DNA of 64,000 nt from Oscillospiraceae bacterium (lineage in GTDB: Bacteria; Bacillota; Clostridia; Oscillospirales; Oscillospiraceae): positions 1 through 64,000 of the forward strand of contig JAFXXH010000004.1 in NCBI GenBank assembly GCA_017542425.1, read 5' to 3'. This document shows, piece after piece, positions 7,755 through 16,503 of the stretch; the first letter of the stretch is position 1, and each line of letters opens with the position of its first letter. The position numbers and the translations under genes were made by a program. The notes beneath the pieces were generated by a model. The model did no database searches. It worked only from the letters and a program-made list of their open reading frames with translations, and was not told where the DNA came from.

Positions 7755-9077
7755 ATGGCAAAAGAAAAACTGGCCCTGATCTCGCTGGGTTGTGCGAAAA
7801 ATCTGGTGAACAGCGAACAGATGCTCTGTCTGCTGGACGACGCGGGTTATCCGCTGGTCTCCGACCCCAACCAGGCGGACGGGGTCATCATCAACACCTG
7901 CGGCTTCATCGACGACGCCAAGAGCGAGGCCATTGACACGATTTTGGAAATGGCCCGGCTGCGGGAGGCGGGGACCTTGCGGAAGATCATCGTCACCGGC
8001 TGCCTGCCGCAGCGCTACCGGGACGAAATCAAGGCAGAGCTGCCGGAGGTGGACGCCATGGTGGGCGTGGGCAGCTTTGCGGACATCGTCAGCGTGGTGG
8101 AGGAGACCTTCTCCCAGGGCGCGTCGGCGCGCTTTGGGGACAAAAACGCCCCGGTGGACGAGGTGGGGCGCTATCTCACCACCGGGCCGGGCTGGGCCTA
8201 TCTGAAGATCGCGGAGGGCTGTTCCAACTGCTGTTCCTTCTGCGCCATCCCCGCCATACGCGGGCGCTATCGCAGCCGCCCGATGGAGAACATCCTGGCG
8301 GAGGCCCGGGCGCTGGCGGAGGCCGGAGTGAAGGAACTGCTGGTCATCGCCCAGGATATCACCCGCTACGGCACGGACCTCTACGGCGCGCCGAAGCTGG
8401 CGGAGCTGTGCCGCCGCCTCAGTGAGATCCAGGGCGTCCGCTGGCTGCGGCTGCACTACCTCTACCCGGACGCCTTCACCGAGGAGCTGATCGACGAGAT
8501 CGCCGGGAATGAAAAGATCGTCAAATACCTGGACATCCCCATCCAGCACATCGACGACACGATCCTGCAAGCCATGAACCGCCGGGGCACCGGGGCGGAG
8601 ATCCGCGCCCTGCTGCAAACGCTGCGTGCGCGCATCCCCGGCCTGGTCCTGCGCACCAGCCTCATCACCGGCTTCCCCGGGGAGACGGAGGCGCAGTTCG
8701 AGGCCCTGTGCGATTTTCTCCGGGAGGCGCGCATCGAGCGGGTGGGGGTCTTCCCCTACTCCCCGGAGGAGGGCACCCTGGCCGAGCGCCTGCCGGACCG
8801 GGTGGACGAGGAAGTCGCCCGCCGCCGGGCGGAGCTGGTGATGGAACTGCAAGAGAGGATCATGGAGGACTATTCCGGCGCCCAGATCGGCAAGCGCCTC
8901 ACCGTGCTGTGTACCGGTACGGAGGGGGGCTACCGCACGGGCCGCAGCTACGCCGACTCCCCGGACGTGGACGGCACGGTCTATTTTGAAGGCGACTGTA
9001 CGCCGGGCGAATTCTGCACCGTGCAGATCACCGGCCTGATGGACGGGGAACTGCTGGGCGAGGAGGTGGAGGCATGA
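7755..9077 (+). CDS. rimO: Ribosomal protein S12 methylthiotransferase RimO
   Basis: A 440-residue radical-SAM methylthiotransferase. The N-terminal UPF0004 domain carries C13, C49 and C83 for one 4Fe-4S cluster. The radical-SAM cluster ligands are C156, C160 and C163 (CSNCCSFC). A TRAM domain closes the protein. SLGCAKNLVNSE and CAIPAIRGRYRSR are typical of RimO rather than MiaB; RimO modifies an Asp of S12. Start chosen at the ATG preceded by AAGAGG; a GTG at 7734 lies within the repeat. pgsA overlaps the stop by four bases. Confidence 0.93.
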   Translation: MAKEKLALISLGCAKNLVNSEQMLCLLDDAGYPLVSDPNQADGVIINTCGFIDDAKSEAIDTILEMARLREAGTLRKIIVTGCLPQRYRDEIKAELPEVDAMVGVGSFADIVSVVEETFSQGASARFGDKNAPVDEVGRYLTTGPGWAYLKIAEGCSNCCSFCAIPAIRGRYRSRPMENILAEARALAEAGVKELLVIAQDITRYGTDLYGAPKLAELCRRLSEIQGVRWLRLHYLYPDAFTEELIDEIAGNEKIVKYLDIPIQHIDDTILQAMNRRGTGAEIRALLQTLRARIPGLVLRTSLITGFPGETEAQFEALCDFLREARIERVGVFPYSPEEGTLAERLPDRVDEEVARRRAELVMELQERIMEDYSGAQIGKRLTVLCTGTEGGYRTGRSYADSPDVDGTVYFEGDCTPGEFCTVQITGLMDGELLGEEVEA

Positions 9078-9595
9078 ACACGGCCAACAAACTGACCTTA
9101 GTGCGCATCGGCGTGGTGCCGGTGATTCTGGTGCTGCTCTATCTGGGGCAGCCCTGGGCCCTCTGGACGGCGGTGTGCGTCTACATCGTCGCCTGCGTCA
9201 CCGACACCCTGGACGGCTATGTGGCGCGCCACTACGACCAGATCAGCAACTTCGGCAAGTTCATGGATCCCCTGGCCGACAAGATGCTGGTGCTCTCCGT
9301 CATGTGCGTCTTCGTCCAGCGCGGGCAAATGGCGGGCTGGGTGCTGGCCCTGGTGCTGCTGCGGGAGTTCGGCGTCAGCGGGCTGCGGCTGCTGGCCGTG
9401 GAGCGGGGGCAGGTCATCGCCGCCGCCTGGAGCGGGAAGCTCAAGACCCTGGTGACCATGATCTGCCTCGGATTTATGATCCCATTCAAATGGGATTGGC
9501 TGAGCATTGTCGCCCAGATCCTGATTCTGCTCACCACCCTGGTCTCCGGGGCGGAGTATTTCTGGAAGAACCGGGCGGTGTTTCGCGGCGCTTGA
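9074..9595 (+). CDS. pgsA: CDP-diacylglycerol-glycerol-3-phosphate phosphatidyltransferase
   Basis: A 173-residue membrane enzyme that makes phosphatidylglycerophosphate, the first step to phosphatidylglycerol. The CDP-alcohol phosphotransferase signature D-G-x2-A-R-x8-G-x3-D-x3-D is present (DGYVARHYDQISNFGKFMDP, then LADK). Four to five hydrophobic segments span the chain. It is coupled to rimO by an ATGA overlap. The promoter of the next operon (cysE-cysS) overlaps its stop codon. Confidence 0.92.
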   Translation: MNTANKLTLVRIGVVPVILVLLYLGQPWALWTAVCVYIVACVTDTLDGYVARHYDQISNFGKFMDPLADKMLVLSVMCVFVQRGQMAGWVLALVLLREFGVSGLRLLAVERGQVIAAAWSGKLKTLVTMICLGFMIPFKWDWLSIVAQILILLTTLVSGAEYFWKNRAVFRGA

Positions 9596-9620
9596 CACCA
9601 AAGCCGCCGCGTGTTAATAT
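9592..9620 (+). promoter_or_regulatory. Promoter of the T-box/cysE/cysS operon
   Basis: TTGACA (9592-9597) overlapping the pgsA stop codon, 17 bases, then TAATAT (9615-9620). Confidence 0.8.
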
Positions 9621-9626
9621 ACTGAA

Positions 9627-9872
9627 CCAAGGCTGTGAAGGGGAAAAACCCTCCCGTGATCCACCGCAGCAGAGAGACGCCGCCATCGGCTGGAAGCGGC
9701 GTCGGCGCGTGGGGGAGGGGAGACGCGCCCCGGAGCCGACGGGGAGGCAATGCCCCGCGTGACCAGGCCGCGTTAAGGCCGGATGATGAGCGAAAAGCGA
9801 GAGTGGAACCGCGTTTTTGCAGAGCAAAGCGCCTCTCACGGACGGCACGGGCCGGGCGTGGGAGGCTTTTTC
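9627..9872 (+). ncRNA. Cysteine T-box leader
   Basis: A tRNA-sensing leader ahead of cysE and cysS. The T-box sequence AGAGTGGAACCGCG is at 9800-9813. Stem I can be traced: GGGG (9640-9643) with CCCC (9753-9756) and CCTCCCGT (9650-9657) with ACGGGGAGG (9739-9747). This leaves a bulge containing CAATGC, whose TGC (9751-9753) is a cysteine codon in the specifier position. AGAGAG and CTGGAAG of the distal stem I are also present. Uncharged tRNA-Cys would favour the antiterminator. The match between specifier and downstream genes makes the call firm. Confidence 0.9.
9831..9872 (+). terminator. T-box terminator
   Basis: GCCTCTCACG (9831-9840) pairs with CGTGGGAGGC (9857-9866) with one T-G pair, followed by TTTTTC. 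It is mutually exclusive with the antiterminator formed by the T-box sequence. Confidence 0.88.
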
Positions 9873-9890
9873 ATGGAAGGAACGAAGCAA

Positions 9891-10553
9891 ATGTTTGAAA
9901 ACCTGAGGGAGACCGTCGCGGCATACAAGGCCAGAGACCCCGCCGCCCGGAGCGCCGTAGAGATCGCGCTGCTCTACCCCGGCGTCCGGGCCGTGCGGAG
10001 CTGGCGTCTGGCCCACCGCTGCTATGAGCGCGGCTGGTTTTTCCTGGCCCGCTGGATCAGCCAGCGTTCCCGCCGCCGCACGGGCATCGAGATCCACCCC
10101 GGCGCGAAGATCGGGCGGCGGCTGGTCATCGACCACGGCATGGGCGTGGTCATCGGGGAGACGGCGGAGGTGGGGGACGACTGTCTGATCTACCACGGCG
10201 TGACCCTGGGCGGCACCGGCAAGGAGAGCGGCAAGCGCCACCCCACCATCGGCAGCAACGTGCTGATCGGCGCGGGGGCCAAGGTGCTGGGGCCCTTCAC
10301 TGTGGGGGACAACTGCCGCATCGCCGCCAACAGCGTGGTGCTCAGCGCCGTGCCGCCGGACTGCACCGCCGTGGGCATCCCCGCTAAGATCGTGCGCGGC
10401 CCCGCCACGCCGGAAAACTACGCCGCAGAGGTGGACCAGGTCAGCGTCAGCGACCCGGTGGCCGCCGAGCTGGCCGCCCTGTGCAGCCAGGTGGAGGCCC
10501 TGCGCATGTGCATCGAACAGACGAGAGAAGCAGAAGGAGGACACAAAGGATGA
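9891..10553 (+). CDS. cysE: Serine O-acetyltransferase
   Basis: A 220-residue CysE that acetylates serine to O-acetylserine, the first step of cysteine synthesis. The left-handed beta-helix hexapeptide repeats are clear (GIEIHPGAKIG, VIGETAEVGD, GVTLGGTGKESGKRHP), as is the catalytic His of YHGVTLGG. The short N-terminal form is typical of Firmicutes. The ATG at 9891 is chosen because AAGGA lies about 10 bases upstream; the earlier ATG at 9873 overlaps the terminator tail. It overlaps cysS by four bases and is controlled by the cysteine T-box. Confidence 0.93.
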   Translation: MFENLRETVAAYKARDPAARSAVEIALLYPGVRAVRSWRLAHRCYERGWFFLARWISQRSRRRTGIEIHPGAKIGRRLVIDHGMGVVIGETAEVGDDCLIYHGVTLGGTGKESGKRHPTIGSNVLIGAGAKVLGPFTVGDNCRIAANSVVLSAVPPDCTAVGIPAKIVRGPATPENYAAEVDQVSVSDPVAAELAALCSQVEALRMCIEQTREAEGGHKG

Positions 10554-12010
10554 AACTCTACAATTCCGCCACACGCACCCGGGAGGATTTTGTCCCCAAC
10601 CACCCCGACATCGTAAAAATGTACACCTGCGGCCCCACGGTCTACCACTTTGCCCACATCGGCAACCTGCGCAGCTACATCATGGAGGACGTGTTGGAGA
10701 AATATCTGCGCTACCTGGGCTACCCCGTCCGCCGCGTGATGAACATCACCGACGTGGGCCACCTGACCAGCGACGCCGACGAGGGCGAGGACAAGATGCT
10801 CAAGGGTGCCCGCCGGGAGCACAAGACGGTGATGGAGATCGCCCAGTATTACACTGACGCCTTCTTCGCCGACTGCGAGAAGCTGAACATCAAGCGCCCG
10901 GACGTGGTGCAGCCCGCCACCGGCTGCATCGACGACTACATCCGCATCATCACGAAGCTGATGGACACGGGCTACGCCTACTACGCCGGGGGCAACGTCT
11001 ACTTTGACACCAGCCGTCTGGAGAAATACTACGTCTTCAACGACTTCAACGCCGAGGACCTGGACGTGGGCGTCCGGGAGGGCGTGGAGGCCGACGAGAA
11101 CAAGCGCAACCGGAACGACTTCGTCCTCTGGTTCACCAAGAGCAAGTTCGAGGACCAGGCCCTCAAGTGGGACTCCCCCTGGGGCGTGGGCTATCCCGGC
11201 TGGCACATCGAGTGTTCCGCCATCAGCATGAAGTATCTGGGCGAGGACCTGGACATCCACTGCGGCGGCATCGACAATGCCTTCCCCCACCACACCAACG
11301 AAATCGCCCAGTCCGAGGCCTATCTTGGCCATAAATGGTGCAATTATTGGATGCATGTCCTCCACCTGAACGGGGAGAAGGGCAAGATGAGCAAGTCCGA
11401 GGGCGGTTTCGTCACCGTGAGCACGCTGGAGGAAAAGGGCTACGACCCCCTGGCCTACCGCCTGTTCTGCCTCCAGAGCCACTATCGGAAGAACATGGTC
11501 TTCACCTGGCCCAACCTGGACAACGCCCAGGGGGCCTATGGCAAACTGGTGGCGAAAGTCGCCGCCCTGAAACCCGGTGCGGGCGAATTGGACGAGGCGG
11601 CCCTGGCGGCCCTGCGGGAGAAGTTCCGCGCCGCCATGGACAACGACCTGCTCACCGCCCAGGCGGTCACGGTGCTGTACGACGTGTTCAAGGCCAGGAC
11701 GAACGATGAGACGAAACTGGCCGCCATCGCGGAATTTGACCAGGTGCTGGGCCTGCGCCTGATCGAAAAAGCGGCGGCCAAACGCGAGGCAGCCCAAAAG
11801 GCCGCAGCCGCGTCCAAGGGCGCGGAGTTTGCCGTCATCCCGGAAGACGGCGCGCCGGACGAGACCGTCACCGCAGCGCTGCTGGCCAGAAGGGACGCGA
11901 AAAAAGCGAAAAACTTCGCCGAAGCCGACCGCATCCGCGAAGAGCTGGCCGCCCAGGGCATCGAACTCACCGATATCCCCGGCGGGGTGAAGTGGAAGCG
12001 CAAAAGCTGA
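10550..12010 (+). CDS. cysS: Cysteinyl-tRNA synthetase
   Basis: A 486-residue class I synthetase. C27 in MYTCGPT and the WHIECS and HTNEIAQSE motifs bind the catalytic zinc; the HIGN signature is at residues 36-39 and KMSKS near 280. Length and motifs are normal. The start codon overlaps the cysE stop (ATGA). Co-regulation with cysE by the T-box links tRNA-Cys charging to cysteine synthesis. Confidence 0.96.
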   Translation: MKLYNSATRTREDFVPNHPDIVKMYTCGPTVYHFAHIGNLRSYIMEDVLEKYLRYLGYPVRRVMNITDVGHLTSDADEGEDKMLKGARREHKTVMEIAQYYTDAFFADCEKLNIKRPDVVQPATGCIDDYIRIITKLMDTGYAYYAGGNVYFDTSRLEKYYVFNDFNAEDLDVGVREGVEADENKRNRNDFVLWFTKSKFEDQALKWDSPWGVGYPGWHIECSAISMKYLGEDLDIHCGGIDNAFPHHTNEIAQSEAYLGHKWCNYWMHVLHLNGEKGKMSKSEGGFVTVSTLEEKGYDPLAYRLFCLQSHYRKNMVFTWPNLDNAQGAYGKLVAKVAALKPGAGELDEAALAALREKFRAAMDNDLLTAQAVTVLYDVFKARTNDETKLAAIAEFDQVLGLRLIEKAAAKREAAQKAAAASKGAEFAVIPEDGAPDETVTAALLARRDAKKAKNFAEADRIREELAAQGIELTDIPGGVKWKRKS

Positions 12011-12027
12011 ATGTGGAAAAAACGAAA

Positions 12028-12660
12028 AACAAGCCCCTTCCCTACAATATGTGGGATTCCCGGAATGGATTCTCCACATCAAGCAGGGAAGGGGCTTGCC
12101 CCTTCCGCCAGCACCATGCGATTACCATAGCAGCACCCGGCGAATCCGAAAAACCCCCGTAGGGAACGCCGTCCCCGGCGTTCCGGCAGCAATGTTCAAT
12201 CACTCCGCAAACCCCCCGGCGAATCCGCATAAGTCCCCCTGTAGGGGGCGGCGTCCCGACGCCCCGGCAGCAGCACCTTGTTTTGTCAAACGTCCGGCGA
12301 ATTCGCACCCGCTAACCCGTAGGGCGCGCCGACCCCGGCGCCCCGGCAGCAATGTCCACGTCTCAACAAAACCCCCGGCGAATTCGCAGCCGCCCCCCCG
12401 TAGGGAAGGGGCTTGCCCCTTCCGGCAGCAACAGCCCCGACAAGCGCCACCCTCCGGCGAATCCGCAAACGTGTCGCGCATTCGCCGGAGGGCGCTACAT
12501 GTCTTACCGTGTGCTGCGCGGAAAGGGCAAGCCCTTTCCCTACAGGGAGCGTGTGCGAATTCGCCGAAGGTGGTGGAATCGGGAAGGTGCTGCTGCCGGC
12601 GTGCCGGGTCGGCACGCCCTACAATTGCGCGTGTGCGAATTCGCCGGGGGTAGAATCCAA
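12028..12660. repeat. Modular hairpin repeat array A
   Basis: At least six units of about 77-82 bp. Each unit has a GGCGAATTCGCA-type box (containing the palindrome GCGAATTCGC), a short spacer, GTAGGG, a variable palindromic core and CGGCAGCA. Forward units begin near 12138, 12217, 12294 and 12375. A large palindrome at about 12447-12495 follows, then two units in reverse (ending near 12568 and 12645). Cores differ between units: GAACGCCGTCCCCGGCGTT, GGCGGCGTCCCGACGCC, GCGCCGACCCCGGCGCC and AAGGGGCTTGCCCCTT. A related hairpin at 12030-12098 directly follows cysS and may terminate it. There is no credible gene here. Confidence 0.88.
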
Positions 12661-12698
12661 CATGTTTACCACAGCTGCGGGATACGATGCGGGATCGG

Positions 12699-12747
12699 AA
12701 AAAACCGCACAGTCCGGCTGCGTGTTGCGTGGTCGGGGCTGTGCGGT
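12699..12747 (-). terminator. Terminator of LRR protein 1
   Basis: On the minus strand ACCGCACAGCCCC pairs with GGACTGTGCGGT, followed by TTTTTT. It lies 31 bases after the stop codon at 12778. Confidence 0.85.
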
Positions 12748-12777
12748 CTGTGTGTCTGGTTGATTCCGCCTGGCAAA

Positions 12778-14616
12778 TCAGCCGGTGGTCACCACGGCGG
12801 TATTGGTCGCCGCGTCATAGCCCACCTGGAAGCCCAGGGCTTCGCCCATGTCCCGGAGCTTGAAGAAGTTGTTCCCCGCCAGGTTGTACGCGGCCAGGTC
12901 GGAGCGCACCGCGCCGTTGATCACAATGGTCTGGGGGGAGCGCACGGCGGTGGCAGAGCGGTCCGCGCCGATGACAAGCTCACTGCCGTTGGCTGTGTAG
13001 GGCTGGCCGGACACCAGGCGGGCGGCGTTGGCGGCGGCGTCCCACTCCACGGAGAACTGGGCGGAGGTGCCGTTCAGCAGGAACGCGATGTCCCGCAGCT
13101 TGAAGTAGTTGAAGCCGTCGATGTTGTATTTCTCCACACTCCGGCTTACGCCGTTGACGGTCAGGTTCTGGGGGGAGGGGACGACGACGGGAGCGGGGAT
13201 CACATAGTGGATGGTGGCGTCCAATAACCTGTCGTTGGTCGAACGGGAAACCTCTATGGCGTTCCATTCCTGCTCTGTACCGATGAAATACACGTCTGAC
13301 AGTTTGGAGCAGAAAAAGAAGGCCTCATCGCCGATGCTTTTCACGCTGTTCGGGATGGTCACCTTTGTCAGGCTGTCGCAGTTGCGGAAGGCTCCCCAGC
13401 CGATGCTGGTTACGCCGTTCGGGATCGTCACGCTCGTCAGGGCGTCGCAGTGGATGAAGGCAGCGTGGCCGATGCTGGTCACATTGTCGGGAATTGTGAC
13501 CTTTGCTTGGTTTCTATGACATTGCAGCAAAATATGATTGACAATGGTAAAATCGCCCTGGCTCCGGTTCCAAGGGGTCTGATCGAAGGGAAACAATCCA
13601 AAACTGGTCACGCTGTTCGGAATGGACACGCTCGTCAGGCTGCTGCATCGGTAGAAGGCAGCGCTGCCGATGCTGGTGACGCTGCTCGGGATGGTCACGC
13701 TTGTCAGGTTGCTGCATTCGTAGAAGGCAGAATCGCCGATGTCGGTGACGCTGTCCGGGATGAACACGCTCGTCAGGCTGTCGCAGTCGGAGAAGGCAGA
13801 ATCGCCAATGCTGGTCACGCTGCTAGGGATTGTGACATTTGTTTCATGTCCGTTATACCGCAGCAAGATATGGTTGACGATGGCAAAATGGCCAAAGCTC
13901 AGGATCCAGGGGGTATCCTCGAAGGCAGAGCCGCCGATGCTGGTCACGCTGCGCGGGACGGTCACGCTCGTCAGCTTGGTGCAGCAGTCGAAGGCCCGGT
14001 TGCCGATGCTGGTGACGCCGTCTGGGATGGACACGCTCGTCAGGCTGCTGCATTTGTAGAAGGCAGAATCGCCGATGCTGGTGACGCTGCTGGGGAGGGA
14101 CACACTCACCAGGCTGCTGCAGCGTGCAAAGACATTGTTGCCGATGCTGGTGACATTGTATGAAAATCTCACACTCGTCAGGCTGCTGCAGCTGCTGAAA
14201 GCATCGCCGCCGATGCTGGTGACGCTGTCCGGGATCGTCAGGCTCGTCAGGCTGCTGCAGCGGGAGAAGGCAAATTCGCCGATGCTGGCGACGCTGTTCG
14301 GGATGGACACACTTGTCAGGCTGCTGCAGTAGTCGAAGGCCCAGTCGCCGATGCTGGTCACACCGGAACGGATTTCAACTGTTTTGACGGAACTGCGGTT
14401 TTCGAACCAGGGAGGATTGGAAGGGAGACGATAATCCGCCATCTTCCCAGTCCCGCTGATCACCAGCGTCCCCGCACTGTCCAAAGTCCAGGTCAGATTC
14501 TTCCCGCAGGTCCCGCTGTTCACGATCTCCGCAGCCCACACGGTTCCCGGCAGGAGCGCCGCACAGAGGAGCAGGCAGAGGGCCAGGTTCAGCACACGCT
14601 TGCAGGTCTGTTTCAT
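12778..14616 (-). CDS. BspA-like leucine-rich-repeat surface protein 1 with stalk domain
   Basis: A 612-residue secreted protein. The signal peptide (MKQTCKRVLNLALCLLL ... WAA) is followed by a short module with TWTLDSAGTLVISGTG, then about 15 LRR_5 repeats of 23 residues (pattern TSIGDSAFxxCSSLTSVxIP). At the C-terminus (about 490-612) lies a copper-amine-oxidase-N-like stalk domain with two FKLRDI/FKLRDM halves. No LPXTG or membrane anchor is seen. Such proteins are exported adhesins or host/microbe contact proteins in gut Firmicutes; that role is inference. The start has a perfect AAGGAGG. The gene is bracketed by repeat arrays A and B. Confidence 0.88.
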   Translation of the reverse strand: MKQTCKRVLNLALCLLLCAALLPGTVWAAEIVNSGTCGKNLTWTLDSAGTLVISGTGKMADYRLPSNPPWFENRSSVKTVEIRSGVTSIGDWAFDYCSSLTSVSIPNSVASIGEFAFSRCSSLTSLTIPDSVTSIGGDAFSSCSSLTSVRFSYNVTSIGNNVFARCSSLVSVSLPSSVTSIGDSAFYKCSSLTSVSIPDGVTSIGNRAFDCCTKLTSVTVPRSVTSIGGSAFEDTPWILSFGHFAIVNHILLRYNGHETNVTIPSSVTSIGDSAFSDCDSLTSVFIPDSVTDIGDSAFYECSNLTSVTIPSSVTSIGSAAFYRCSSLTSVSIPNSVTSFGLFPFDQTPWNRSQGDFTIVNHILLQCHRNQAKVTIPDNVTSIGHAAFIHCDALTSVTIPNGVTSIGWGAFRNCDSLTKVTIPNSVKSIGDEAFFFCSKLSDVYFIGTEQEWNAIEVSRSTNDRLLDATIHYVIPAPVVVPSPQNLTVNGVSRSVEKYNIDGFNYFKLRDIAFLLNGTSAQFSVEWDAAANAARLVSGQPYTANGSELVIGADRSATAVRSPQTIVINGAVRSDLAAYNLAGNNFFKLRDMGEALGFQVGYDAATNTAVVTTG

Positions 14617-14784
14617 TTCGTTTTCCTCCTTTTTGTTTGTATGACCTTGCAGACCGAAGCCCACGGACAATGCTGCGCCCCGCCAACGGGCCATGACCGG
14701 AAACACAAACAGCGGCGTCAAGTGTTTCTTGCGAAAAACACGCAACATCGCCGGAGATCAAAGAAACGCACAAGCGGATGCACC

Positions 14785-14824
14785 AAAAACACCCGGTCTC
14801 CTAAAAGGGAGGATATGCGGGTGT
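14785..14824 (-). terminator. Terminator-like hairpin in the LRR1 leader
   Basis: On the minus strand ACACCCG pairs with CGGGTGT around an inner TCCTCCC/AGGAGA region and is followed by GTTTTTGG. It lies between the LRR1 promoter and the start codon, about 170 bases before the ATG, so it could attenuate transcription. Confidence 0.5.
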
Positions 14825-14941
14825 CATGGGGATACGGCGCAGGCTTTGGTTCTGCTGTGATGAGCGGGTTGGAGACTTTGCGCAGGGGGGATGATGGGCG
14901 GGAATCCGCCAGTCCTGCTGCGGATTGCGCTTCCTTTTTTC

Positions 14942-14970
14942 ATTTTACCCCTGTTTTCCAAAAGTTGCAA
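14942..14970 (-). promoter_or_regulatory. Promoter of LRR protein 1
   Basis: TTGCAA (14965-14970) and TAAAAT (14942-14947) on the minus strand, 17 bases apart. It gives a leader of about 320 nt. The same unusual TTGCAA -35 box heads the other two LRR genes. Confidence 0.65.
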
Positions 14971-15082
14971 CAGAGTTTTATGTATTTTAAGCTTTGCGCC
15001 TCCTTGGGTTTCTTTGCGCGTGTCTGGCACGGGGGATAGTGGGAGGCGGGGGAATTATTTTGGCAAAAAATGGCAAGCACCC

Positions 15083-15510
15083 CTGTAGGGGGCGGCGTCC
15101 CGACGCCCCCGCAGCAGCACCCCATTTTTCGCCAAACGTCCGGCGAATCCGCAGCCGCCACTGTAGGGAAGGGGCTTGCCCCTTCCGGCAGCAAACGCCC
15201 CGACAAGCGCCGCCCTCCGGCGAATCCGCAAACGTGTTGCGGATTCGCCGGAGGGCGTTCTATGTCGTGATTGGTGCTGCGCGGAAAGGGCAAGCCCTTT
15301 CCCTACAGGGGAGTGTATGCGAATTCGCCATAGGTGTGGGAATCGGTATGGTGCTGCTGCGCGGCGTGCCGGGTCGGCACGCCCTACAATTGAGCGGATG
15401 CGAATTCGCCTTGGATGAAATCAAACCCTCTGTCGCGTGCTGCGCGGAACGCCGGGGACGGCGTTCCCTACCGGGCGGCTGCGGATTTGCCGGGGCTGGA
15501 ATACAACCTT
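15083..15510. repeat. Modular hairpin repeat array B
   Basis: A second array of the same units on the other side of LRR1. Its segment 15140-15425 runs colinear and in the same orientation as 12376-12660 of array A, including the central palindrome (15206-15260) and the two reverse units with the same cores. It lacks array A's third unit and has an extra reverse unit (about 15450-15500) whose core GAACGCCGGGGACGGCGTT matches unit 1 of array A. With the LRR1 leader, this fills the gene-free stretch 14617-15555. Confidence 0.88.
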
Positions 15511-15555
15511 TGCCGGGTGCTGCGACCTTGCGACTATTTTATATTGTACCCGCCC

Positions 15556-16470
15556 TCACCCCAGCCCCAGCACATAGGGCGTGGTCTGGTAGACGTAGTA
15601 GTTCAGCCAATTCTGATAGATCAGATTGGCGTGGCTGCGCCAGGTGACTTTTGGCGGCTGGCTGTCATCGTCGTCCGGGAAATAGTTCTCCGGCACATGA
15701 ATGGGCAGCCCGGCCAATTTGTCCCGCAGGTACTCCCGTTTCAGGGTCTCCGGGTCGTATTCGCTGTGTCCGGTGATGAAGACCTGCCGCCCGCCCTCGG
15801 TGGAGATGGCGTAGATCCCCGCCACGGGGGAGGAGGCCAGGATCTTCAATTCCGCGCAGGCCTCCACGTCCTCCCGGCGGATACCGGTGTGCCGGGAGTG
15901 GGGGACCATGAACTCCTCGTCGAAGCCGCGCATCAGCATATTGCTGCGCCGCTCCACCCGATGGGGGAAGACGCCGAAGAGCTTTTCCGGGAGCTGCTGC
16001 TTCTGAATGCCATAGTGATGGTACAGCGCGGCCTGAGCGCCCCAGCAGATGTGGAAGGTGCTGGTGACGTGGCTGAGGCTCCAGTCCATGATCTCGCACA
16101 GCTCCGGCCAGTATTCCACTTCTTCAAAGGGCATCTGCTCCACCGGCGCGCCGGTGATAATCAGGCCGTCGAAAAAGCGCTCGCGCACCTGGTCGAAGGA
16201 CTTATAAAACTGAAACAGGTGCTCGGCGGAGATGTTTTTGGCCTCGTGGCTGCGGGTGTGGATGAACTCCAGCCGCACCTGCAAGGGCGTGTTGCCCAGC
16301 AGCCGGGCCAGCTGGGTCTCCGTCTCGATCTTGGTGGGCATCAGGTTCAGCACCAGAATCTCCAGCGGGCGGATGTCCTGGGTGCTGGCGCGGGTCTCCG
16401 GCATGGTGAAGATGTTCTCCTCCGCCAGCGTTTTGGCGGCGGGCAGGTTGTTTGGGATGCAGATGGGCAT
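15556..16470 (-). CDS. metA: Homoserine O-acetyltransferase (MetA family)
   Basis: A 304-residue MetA that activates homoserine for methionine synthesis. The nucleophile C142 (FHICWGAQ), the HSRHT region and the GHSEYD motif are in place. Residue 111 is Glu (TGAPVEQM), which in this family selects acetyl-CoA; E. coli, which uses succinyl-CoA, has Gly. The product is therefore predicted to be O-acetylhomoserine, the substrate of the MetY encoded just upstream. The start has AAGGAG. It is the second gene of a metY-metA operon with a 33-base gap. Confidence 0.93.
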   Translation of the reverse strand: MPICIPNNLPAAKTLAEENIFTMPETRASTQDIRPLEILVLNLMPTKIETETQLARLLGNTPLQVRLEFIHTRSHEAKNISAEHLFQFYKSFDQVRERFFDGLIITGAPVEQMPFEEVEYWPELCEIMDWSLSHVTSTFHICWGAQAALYHHYGIQKQQLPEKLFGVFPHRVERRSNMLMRGFDEEFMVPHSRHTGIRREDVEACAELKILASSPVAGIYAISTEGGRQVFITGHSEYDPETLKREYLRDKLAGLPIHVPENYFPDDDDSQPPKVTWRSHANLIYQNWLNYYVYQTTPYVLGLG

Positions 16471-16503
16471 AGCGGGAACTCCTTCCCTCGGTTTATGAGT
16501 TTC

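Noticed and set aside
12028-12660. CRISPR array
   Set aside because: Unit spacing looks regular, but the variable parts are palindromes of a few recurring types rather than unique spacers, units switch orientation and no cas gene is present.
13450-14163. Plus-strand 237-codon repeat protein inside LRR1
   Set aside because: Its repeats are only the LRR repeats of the opposite strand read antisense.
14785-14970. c-di-GMP-I riboswitch before LRR1
   Set aside because: GCGCAAAG in the leader resembles part of that aptamer, but the GGGCAAACC block, the GAAA tetraloop and the receptor region are absent.
12028-15510. Integron attC cassette array
   Set aside because: Variable palindromes between fixed ends recall attC sites, but the core-site pattern GTTRRRY is missing and no integrase or cassette genes were seen.
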